Source: Baumannia cicadellinicola str. Hc (Homalodisca coagulata) (GTDB taxonomy: Bacteria; Pseudomonadota; Gammaproteobacteria; Enterobacterales; Enterobacteriaceae). Taken from it: DNA of 23,635 nt. The position numbers and the translations under genes are program-made. How positions within the stretch are numbered: the first letter of the stretch is position 1; every line of letters begins with the position of its first letter. The DNA lies in the NCBI RefSeq assembly GCF_000013185.1, contig NC_007984.1, positions 114,266 to 137,900 of the forward strand, read 5' to 3'. The notes under the pieces were generated by a model that did not search any database, was not told where the DNA came from, and saw only the letters and a list, made by a program, of their open reading frames with translations. This document shows, in pieces, positions 17,136-23,635 of this stretch.

Positions 17136-17777
17136 ATGCGGATTATTTTATTAGGAGCTCCAGGTTCTGGTAAAGGTACTCAAGCACAATTTATCATGAA
17201 AAAATATGGTATTCCGCATATTTCTACTGGTGATATGTTGCGTACTACTGTGAATAAGGAATCGGTATTAGGAAAAAATATCCAAGCTATTATCAAGTTA
17301 GGAAATTTAGTCCCTGATCAATTAGTAATAGAGTTAGTTAAAGAACGAATTATACAGTATGACTGTAGCAAAGGATTTTTATTGGATGGTTTTCCACGTA
17401 CGCTTACTCAAGCATATGCTATGGAAGTAGCGGGTATAAATGTAGATATAGTACTTATTTTAAGAATTCCAGATAAAATAATTATCAACCGTATTGTTGG
17501 CCGGATGGTTCACGAACCATCTGGCCGTATTTATCACGTTACATTTAACCCACCTAAACAAAAAGGTAAGGATGATATTACAGGAGAAAATCTCATAATA
17601 CGTCAAGATGATAAAGAAGATACAGTTCGCCATCGTCTAATAGGATATCACCAACAGATGATACCTATTATAACTTATTATAATAATGCTAATATAAGGA
17701 ATATACGCTGTTTTACGATTGATGCTAATTGTCCTATTAGTACGCTGAACGAAAAAATAGTACGCATTTTAGGATGA
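17136..17777 (+). CDS. adk: Adenylate kinase
   Basis: Interconverts ATP, AMP and ADP. The ATG at 17136 follows AGAGGA and yields 213 aa (E. coli 214) starting [19 protein letters not shown]; an upstream GTG at 17076 in the same frame is rejected. P-loop GAPGSGKGT (7-15), AMP site STGDMLR and LLDGFPRT are intact. The LID (about 122-159) is of the Gram-negative type without zinc cysteines, with [14 protein letters not shown], one Arg of the E. coli GRRVH motif being Met. The stop lies 2 bases from the end of the convergent purK. Confidence 0.97.
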   Translation: MRIILLGAPGSGKGTQAQFIMKKYGIPHISTGDMLRTTVNKESVLGKNIQAIIKLGNLVPDQLVIELVKERIIQYDCSKGFLLDGFPRTLTQAYAMEVAGINVDIVLILRIPDKIIINRIVGRMVHEPSGRIYHVTFNPPKQKGKDDITGENLIIRQDDKEDTVRHRLIGYHQQMIPIITYYNNANIRNIRCFTIDANCPISTLNEKIVRILG

Positions 17778-17779
17778 AA

Positions 17780-18853
17780 TTATTTTAATTGAAGCTGTTG
17801 TTGAGCCCAAATTATTCGGCTTTCATACTCTAATGGTAAGTATTTTGATAGATATTGCAGACTATAATTAAGTCTTACATAATCTATATGACAAAGATTT
17901 AAATGTCCAACCTTACGTCTAGGACGTATAATCTTATTATACCAATGTAAATGGACTAATGGGTCAGCTAGCCAAAGCTCACATAGTTCAATACCAATAA
18001 GGTTAATCATAATTGATGGTGCTATAACTATTGGGGTTGGTAAAGGTAACATTAAAATAGCGCGTAGATGTAATTCAAACTGACTAATTGAAGCACCATT
18101 TTGGGTCCAATGACCACTATTATGTACACGAGGTGCTAATTCATTGATGAGTAATTGATCTCCAATAAGAAAAAACTCTATTGCCATTACACCTACATAG
18201 TTTAATTCTTGTAAAATTATACCTAGTATCTTCTCTGCTTCTTGTTGTAGATGATTATCTATCTCAGGGAATACGATACTAATTAGTAATATACCATTAT
18301 TATGCAAATTACGGGTAATAGGGTAAAAAACCATACTACCATCTACACTACGAGCACCAACTAAAGATATTTCTTGATCAAAAATGATCCCTTTTTCGAC
18401 AATACACTGACCGTAACAGTCAAATGGCAGCGTGTTTTCTTCGCCAGGACGAATTTGCCATTGTTTACGCCCATCATAACCACCAACTCTACTTTTTACT
18501 ATAGCTAATGCATCAAAAGCACTAAAAATATCGGTCCATTGTGTATTATCTTGCAATAATTTCCATGGAACTGTAGATAAATTAAGTTGATTAAGTAATT
18601 GCTTTTGTGTTAAGCGATCTGAAAGAAAGCTTAATAGCTTAAAATTAATAAAATTATTATGTGTAACTAATTGATAGGTTAGTGCTGTCTTAGGCAAATA
18701 CTCTATTTCTGTAGTAATGATGCTTTGTTGAACAGATACTAATTCTGGTTCAGCGTATAAACTTACCGGAAAAACTTGAATACCCAGCGGCTCACCTGCT
18801 TGATGCAGCATATGTCCTAATTGTCCATCACCTAGTACGTAAACATGCTTCAC
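17780..18853 (-). CDS. purK: 5-(carboxyamino)imidazole ribonucleotide synthase
   Basis: ATP-grasp enzyme that makes N5-CAIR from AIR, ATP and bicarbonate in de novo purine synthesis. The product has 357 aa (E. coli 355). The N-terminal [20 protein letters not shown] nucleotide-binding segment, the ATP-grasp strand [14 protein letters not shown] and the C-terminal [14 protein letters not shown] are intact. The start is GTG 18851-18853, which overlaps the purE TGA as GTGA, so the pair is translationally coupled; E. coli purEK also overlaps. Its 3' end nearly touches adk. Confidence 0.96.
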   Translation of the reverse strand: MKHVYVLGDGQLGHMLHQAGEPLGIQVFPVSLYAEPELVSVQQSIITTEIEYLPKTALTYQLVTHNNFINFKLLSFLSDRLTQKQLLNQLNLSTVPWKLLQDNTQWTDIFSAFDALAIVKSRVGGYDGRKQWQIRPGEENTLPFDCYGQCIVEKGIIFDQEISLVGARSVDGSMVFYPITRNLHNNGILLISIVFPEIDNHLQQEAEKILGIILQELNYVGVMAIEFFLIGDQLLINELAPRVHNSGHWTQNGASISQFELHLRAILMLPLPTPIVIAPSIMINLIGIELCELWLADPLVHLHWYNKIIRPRRKVGHLNLCHIDYVRLNYSLQYLSKYLPLEYESRIIWAQQQLQLK

Positions 18854-19374
18854 GTTAGTTTCCTTGGGTCAGTTTCGATTAATAGATCCTCTGTTTGCTG
18901 TTTTCGTAATTGATTAAGACGTACTGAAAGATGTGAATCATGTAAAGCAAGTATTTGTGCTGCAAACAATGCAGCGTTAATTGCTCCGGATTTACCTATA
19001 GCTAGTGTTCCTACAGGAATACCACTAGGCATCTGAACAATAGAGTAAAGACTATCAATACCATTTAATGCAGTACTTTGCATTGGAACGCCTAATACCG
19101 GTACTATAGTCTTCGAAGCTAACATACCAGGCAAATGTGCTGCACCGCCTGCTCCTGCAATAATTACCTTATAACCATTTATTATAGCTTGCTCAGCAAA
19201 GCTAAATAGCTTATCTGGAGTACGATGTGCTGAAATAATTTCAGCATCAAAAGAAATACCTAACTTGATAAGTATTTCGGCCGCAAATTTCATTGTTTTC
19301 CAGTCGTTTTTAGAACCCATTACTATAGAAATCTTTACTGGTACAATAGGACATTTCATGCTTTTAATATCCAT
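18850..19374 (-). CDS. purE: N5-CAIR mutase, catalytic subunit PurE
   Basis: Converts N5-CAIR from PurK to CAIR. The product has 174 aa (E. coli 169). The class I signature [18 protein letters not shown], the catalytic [10 protein letters not shown] with its His, and [12 protein letters not shown] are complete. The ATG at 19374 is taken; a second ATG at 19359 is possible because the first residues are variable. No PurR-like box could be found ahead of it. In E. coli lpxH and ppiB lie between purE and cysS; both are missing here and a 388-base spacer remains. Confidence 0.96.
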   Translation of the reverse strand: MDIKSMKCPIVPVKISIVMGSKNDWKTMKFAAEILIKLGISFDAEIISAHRTPDKLFSFAEQAIINGYKVIIAGAGGAAHLPGMLASKTIVPVLGVPMQSTALNGIDSLYSIVQMPSGIPVGTLAIGKSGAINAALFAAQILALHDSHLSVRLNQLRKQQTEDLLIETDPRKLT

Positions 19375-19623
19375 TAATAACTACGTAAATAATAAGCATA
19401 CCACGATATTAAAAGCATATAAATGAAGGCTACTTTTAAAATCAGTAGAATGCTATCTATGATAGCTAGCAGTAATATTATTGAATATAACTATAAGCTA
19501 GATATTAGTGTAAGTAAAATGAATTATTATTTTGGTTTTTTGTACAAAACTTTTTGATCTATAGAAATAACCACTAGTTTATATCAGATCTATAAATTAT
19601 TTAATTAAATTTAAGAGGATATA

Positions 19624-19650
19624 GAGTAAAATAAATAATTTATTTTACTC
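19624..19650. repeat. 27-base inverted repeat between divergent purE and cysS
   Basis: The left arm GAGTAAAATAAAT (19624-19636) and its exact complement at 19638-19650 share a single central A, a perfect 13-bp symmetry. No T-run follows on either strand, so it is not an obvious terminator. The half-site TAGAGTAAA recurs at 19710-19718. Nothing else recognisable is in the spacer 19375-19762 except a possible cysS -10 TATAAT at 19735-19740. Confidence 0.5.
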
Positions 19651-19762
19651 CTACTAAAAAAGTTAATACTACATTACTAACAACTCACATGTAGTTTGAC
19701 CATATTTTATAGAGTAAATCTTATATTATAAGTATATAATTTATAATTATGGAATATTTTTG

Positions 19763-21151
19763 ATGTTAGCTATTTTTAATACTTTAACTAATAAAAAAGA
19801 AATATTTAAGCCTATTCATATTGGCAAGGTAGCTTTGTATGTATGTGGTGTTACTGCATATGATTTATGTCATATTGGACATGTACGTACTTTTGTTACT
19901 TTTGATGTAGTAATAAGATATTTACGCTATTGTGGTTATGAAGTTAATTATATTCGTAATATAACTGATATTGAGGACAAAATTATTCGAAAAGCAGCTA
20001 ATAATGGTGAAAGTTGTCAGCAACTTACAGATAGAATGATAGCAGAAATGCACCATGATTTAGACCTACTAAATATTTTACGTCCCGATAAAGAACCACG
20101 AGCTACACAGCATATAAAAGAAATAATCCAATTAACTAGACAATTAATTGATAAAGAACATGCTTATATAGCTTCTAATGGTGATGTTATGTTTGCAATA
20201 GAAAGCGCTAATAATTATGGGATTTTATCTAGTCAAAATCTAAATCAATTGCAAATAGGACAACGGGTAAAAATCACAACAGTTAAACGTAATCCAATGG
20301 ATTTTGTATTATGGAAAATGTCTAAACATGGCGAGCCAACTTGGTCTTCCCCATGGGGCAATGGACGTCCTGGTTGGCATATTGAGTGTTCTGCTATGAG
20401 TATTAAGTATTTAGGTAAACATTTTGATATCCATGGTGGTGGATCCGATTTAATTTTTCCACACCATGAAAATGAAATAGCTCAATCTACTTGTATGGAG
20501 AATAATCCTTATGTTAATTTTTGGATGCACTCAGGGATGGTTACCATCTGCAATGAAAAAATGTCTAAATCACTAAGTAATTTTTTTACTGTGCGAGATG
20601 TCCTAAAATATTACGATGCTGAAACAGTACGCTATTTTTTGATATCCAGTCATTACCGAAAACCATTAAATTACAGCGAAAAAAGTTTACAACTGGCACG
20701 TACGGCACTAAAAAGTCTTTATATAGCTTTACGTAATACTAAAAAGGAGGTAATACCATCAGGTGGAGAGTATTTTATCGAACAATTTATGATGGCCATG
20801 AATAATGATTTCAATACCCCAGCAGCTCACGCAGTACTATTCCAATTAGCTCATGAAGTCAATCGTCTCAAAACAAAAAATATCAAATCCGCACAAGGTA
20901 TGGCTGCTACTCTACGTTATTTAGCAAACATTTTAGGCTTGCTAGAACAAGACCCAGAAGTTTTTCTACAAAAACAAAAAATTGTAACAGATCTTAACAT
21001 AGCACTAATTGAAGAATTAGTTAAACAACGGAATAATATTAGAAAAAAACATCAGTGGGTACAAGCAGACAAAGTTCGCGAAAAACTAGCTGCTATGGGT
21101 ATAGTACTAGAAGACACGCCACAAGGTACTATTTGGCGGCGTAGCTTCTAG
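19763..21151 (+). CDS. cysS: Cysteinyl-tRNA synthetase
   Basis: Charges tRNA-Cys. From ATG 19763 (a TTG one codon earlier is rejected) the product has 462 aa (E. coli 461) and aligns throughout. The zinc-binding Cys28 (YVCG), the HIGH motif (37-40), the second Cys in HIECSAM, the zinc ligands in HHENE and the KMSKS loop (about 266-270) are all present. The C-terminal anticodon-binding domain ends [11 protein letters not shown]. It converges with folD, ending 13 bases from it, as in E. coli, but with the intervening ybcI and ybcJ gone. Confidence 0.97.
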   Translation: MLAIFNTLTNKKEIFKPIHIGKVALYVCGVTAYDLCHIGHVRTFVTFDVVIRYLRYCGYEVNYIRNITDIEDKIIRKAANNGESCQQLTDRMIAEMHHDLDLLNILRPDKEPRATQHIKEIIQLTRQLIDKEHAYIASNGDVMFAIESANNYGILSSQNLNQLQIGQRVKITTVKRNPMDFVLWKMSKHGEPTWSSPWGNGRPGWHIECSAMSIKYLGKHFDIHGGGSDLIFPHHENEIAQSTCMENNPYVNFWMHSGMVTICNEKMSKSLSNFFTVRDVLKYYDAETVRYFLISSHYRKPLNYSEKSLQLARTALKSLYIALRNTKKEVIPSGGEYFIEQFMMAMNNDFNTPAAHAVLFQLAHEVNRLKTKNIKSAQGMAATLRYLANILGLLEQDPEVFLQKQKIVTDLNIALIEELVKQRNNIRKKHQWVQADKVREKLAAMGIVLEDTPQGTIWRRSF

Positions 21152-21164
21152 CTTTTTATTTTAC

Positions 21165-22022
21165 TTAACTCAGTTTTCGGTATTTACATGCTTGTAAAGT
21201 ATTTTGAATTAGCGTTGCTACTGTCATAGGACCTACACCACCTGGAACAGGTGTAATATAAGCAGCACGCTCAATAGCTTCACTAAAATTAACATCTCCG
21301 ACTACTTTTCCATTATCTAGACAATTGATACCTATATCTATCACTATAGCTCCACTTTTTATCCATGAACCTGGAATAAAACCAGCTTTACCTACAGCTA
21401 CTACTAATAAATCTGCATTTTGTACATGTTGTTGTAAATTACGTGTAAAACGATGTGTTATAGTTACAGTACAACCTGCCAATAGTAGTTCCATACCCAT
21501 AGGTCTACCAACAATATTAGATGCTCCCACGACTACTGCATTAAGACCTACTATATTAATATTATATCGCTCAAGTAATGTAATAACTCCTCTAGGAGTA
21601 CAAGGACGTAGTAGAGGTGCTCGCTGACATAAGCGGCCTAAATTATAGGGATGAAAACCATCTACGTCTTTATGCGGGGCAATCTGCTCTAACACTCGGA
21701 TGTTATCTATACCTACTGGTAATGGTAATTGTATTAGTATTCCATCTACACTATGGTTAGTATTTAATTGGTCAATAAGCATCAAAAGTTCAGTTTCGCT
21801 GACATTATTTGGCAAATCATATGCCAGAGAAATAAAACCAATACTTTCACATGTTTTACGTTTACTAGTAACGTACATTTGTGAAGCTGAATCGTGACCA
21901 ACTAGTACTACAGCTAAACATGGTGCTGCATCTCCTGCCTTTATGCGCATTTGGACTAAATGGGCAACTTCACTTTTAATTTGCTGAGCAATTTTTTTAC
22001 CATCAATGATTTGTGCTACCAT
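21165..22022 (-). CDS. folD: Methylene-THF dehydrogenase / methenyl-THF cyclohydrolase
   Basis: Bifunctional folate enzyme giving 10-formyl-THF, used in purine synthesis and in formyl-Met-tRNA. ATG 22020-22022 gives 285 aa (E. coli 288) starting [14 protein letters not shown]; a TTG four codons upstream is rejected. The catalytic Lys lies in [14 protein letters not shown], followed by [25 protein letters not shown], the NADP-binding [10 protein letters not shown] and [11 protein letters not shown]. All motifs are intact. Only a few C-terminal residues are missing. Placement next to cysS and tRNA-Arg matches E. coli order. Confidence 0.97.
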   Translation of the reverse strand: MVAQIIDGKKIAQQIKSEVAHLVQMRIKAGDAAPCLAVVLVGHDSASQMYVTSKRKTCESIGFISLAYDLPNNVSETELLMLIDQLNTNHSVDGILIQLPLPVGIDNIRVLEQIAPHKDVDGFHPYNLGRLCQRAPLLRPCTPRGVITLLERYNINIVGLNAVVVGASNIVGRPMGMELLLAGCTVTITHRFTRNLQQHVQNADLLVVAVGKAGFIPGSWIKSGAIVIDIGINCLDNGKVVGDVNFSEAIERAAYITPVPGGVGPMTVATLIQNTLQACKYRKLS

Positions 22023-22170
22023 ATGAATCAACAATCCATTATGTTTCTAGTGTAAAAAGACTATTTTGTCAGAAGTAAGTTTTTTTTGTTATAAGTATCA
22101 GCAAAAATATTCTTGATTATTAACTGAACAATCAATATAGACATTATTTACTTAATTGTTAATATAGAGA

Positions 22171-22199
22171 TTAATAAGTACATAAATTACTTATATAAT
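22171..22199 (+). promoter_or_regulatory. Likely promoter of tRNA-Arg
   Basis: TTAATA (22171-22176), a 17-base spacer and a perfect TATAAT (22194-22199) place the transcription start about 14 bases before the tRNA. An alternative pair lies farther upstream. Confidence 0.45.
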
Positions 22200-22219
22200 T
22201 AAGATTAATTTATACTTCT

Positions 22220-22297
22220 GCGCCTTTAGCTTAGTTGGATCAGAGCAACGGCCTTCTAAGCCGTAGGTCATAGGTTCGAATCCTATAAGGCGCACCA
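22220..22297 (+). tRNA. argU: tRNA-Arg (anticodon UCU)
   Basis: A 78-base cloverleaf with the CCA end encoded. The acceptor stem GCGCCTT/AAGGCGC pairs perfectly with discriminator A. The D arm GCTT...GAGC has a 10-base loop, one base longer than E. coli argU. The anticodon stem ACGGC/GCCGT holds the loop CTTCTAA with anticodon TCT at 22255-22257. The T arm has GGTTCGAATCC. It reads AGA and AGG, the favoured Arg codons in AT-rich genomes. Its place beyond folD matches E. coli argU. A weak hairpin with T-run (22306-22336) may end the transcript. Confidence 0.95.
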
Positions 22298-22422
22298 ATA
22301 AGGTTAGCAAGAAAATTAATAGATACTTTGCTTTTTATATCTCATCTACAAACAATAGACTTTAATTAAACTCATTGCGAAATATTTTTACGGAATAAAA
22401 CTAAAATTATCAGGTATACATT

Positions 22423-23635
22423 TTGTATTTTGATCTCAATAGCTTAATAGAAAAACTAGATGCTATTAATAGATTACATCTTAATCGTATATATCAGTAA
22501 TGGAGCATAACTATCAACATATATATAGTTTAATACCAACTCTGTTACATTTGCATAATCCTATATTACCGGTATATTTAGATGATAATGTACTACACAG
22601 TATCTGTGTTTTTATGCCAGATAAAAAAAGAATATTTTGGTGTTATGAGATACTTCATATTATTAATAATATGACAAATATATCGATTCATGAATAGAAT
22701 AAATAGCCTATTACTGGCGTTTATTCTATGGGTAGTACTTCTTATATCGGAAAGAATAATAATTCTGATTTAGATATTTAGGTATTTCATCAATCTTAGC
22801 TTAGTAATGAAGAACGCAAACAGCTACAACGTAAATGTTTGCTTATTAGCAAATGTGATATTAATCAAGGATTAGAAGTTAATTTTTTTCTCATTGAATA
22901 ATCCTATTCAAAACAAAATATCTTTTGATTAGATGAATTCTACCGTACTGCAGTACGTATGGGAGGTAAACGTATACTTTGGAATATAGGACCAAGTAAA
23001 GAAGCTGATTATAATGAATACATTTTCTTACTTGATCATTATGGTGCATTAAAACCAAATGAATGGATAGATTTAAGTAAGTTAGAGACTTCATTACTTA
23101 AAGATTATTTATCAGCTAGTTTATGGCAAATATATAATTATGTAACTCACTATATAAATTAGTATTAAAATATTACTACGAGAAACATATACTTGGGAGT
23201 ATCCAAGTACTAAACTGCTCGCAATACAAATCAAGCAACGATTACAAAAGAATCCTATTATTTCTTATGGAATTGATCCATACTATGTAATGCTGGAGTA
23301 TGTTAATAACTATTTGAAACAGATTAAGGATATAAAGCAACTTGATATAGTACGCTAGTATTTCTACTTAAAAGTAGGTGAAAACCTATCGCACAAATTA
23401 TCCAGTATGACGTGGTGTTGTAAATTTTTAATTTACTTAGTCAAAAAATGGAATTGGGATTTAGAACGTTTACGTATTCTTGATAATTGTGTTAACTGGC
23501 AACTAATTCAAGCTCGTAACACGCAAAAAGAACGATTAGAAACCATCATGCAAAATGAAAAGCTATTAAAGAATTTTACTCATAATAATAAATTAAGCTT
23601 ATTAATCATTAATGATAACTAATATTATCAGTAAT
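22423..23635 (+). pseudogene. cyaA: Adenylate cyclase, decayed, running off the right edge
   Basis: Class I adenylate cyclase makes cAMP. The reading starts with TTG TAT TTT (22423), the same unusual TTG start as in E. coli cyaA, and follows the E. coli N-terminal catalytic domain in pieces: LIEKLDAINRLHLNRIYQ, then HIYSLIPTLLHLHNPILP, then PITGVYSMGSTSYIGKNNNSDLDI, then LDEFYRTAVR and GGKRILWN, then TWEYPS, then LRILDNCVNWQL. Frameshifts occur near 22498, 23160 and 23170. In-frame stops include 22695, 22704, 22779, 22797, 22899, 22926 and 23356, and about a dozen codons are missing before LDEFY. Two Trp codons of DLDIW and QSW have become TAG. No working cyclase can be made. Confidence 0.93.

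Noticed and set aside
21325..21897. Plus-strand ORFs opposite folD
   Set aside because: They are antisense shadows of the conserved folD frame and have no family features.
22891..23094. Minus-strand ORF within the cyaA pseudogene
   Set aside because: The plus strand matches CyaA across the same bases; the antisense frame is open by chance.

Overview
The window is AT-rich (roughly 70% or more by eye). Nearly every gene is a close homologue of an Enterobacterales (E. coli-like) gene, with long non-coding spacers, missing neighbours, shortened proteins and two decaying genes. This fits a genome-reduced gammaproteobacterial obligate insect endosymbiont of the Baumannia/Blochmannia type. The genus is inference; the enterobacterial affinity and the gene loss are read from the sequence.

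Layout. 1-4518 is a minus-strand block: the 5' end of tilS, the Na+/H+ antiporter yjcE, an ABC-3-type metal transporter (permease, ATPase and a small membrane ORF joined to the ATPase by a GTGA overlap) and ssb. 4519-7149 holds a 685-base spacer full of inverted repeats, gltP interrupted by one frameshift, and a second 640-base spacer. 7150-11768 is plus strand: a MarR-family regulator, gmk, rpoZ, recG and engB. polA, cut down to its 5'-3' exonuclease domain, lies on the minus strand and converges with engB. 13199-22297 keeps the order of the E. coli dnaX-to-argU interval with genes removed: dnaX (gamma length), ybaB, htpG, adk, purK/purE (minus), cysS, folD (minus) and tRNA-Arg(UCU). From 22423 to the right edge is a cyaA pseudogene.

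How the genes work together. The retained set covers replication and repair (ssb, polA exonuclease, dnaX, recG), nucleotide supply (purE, purK, gmk, adk, with folD making the formyl-folate that purine synthesis uses), translation (tilS, engB, cysS, tRNA-Arg), protein folding (htpG) and ion homeostasis (yjcE, ABC-3). Regulation has been stripped: spoT is absent from its usual place, cyaA is dead and omega is shortened, yet one MarR-type regulator survives.

I see no prophage, insertion sequence, CRISPR array or defence system. The features least explained by known genes are the 47-residue membrane ORF in the metal-transporter operon and a set of long perfect inverted repeats in the spacers.
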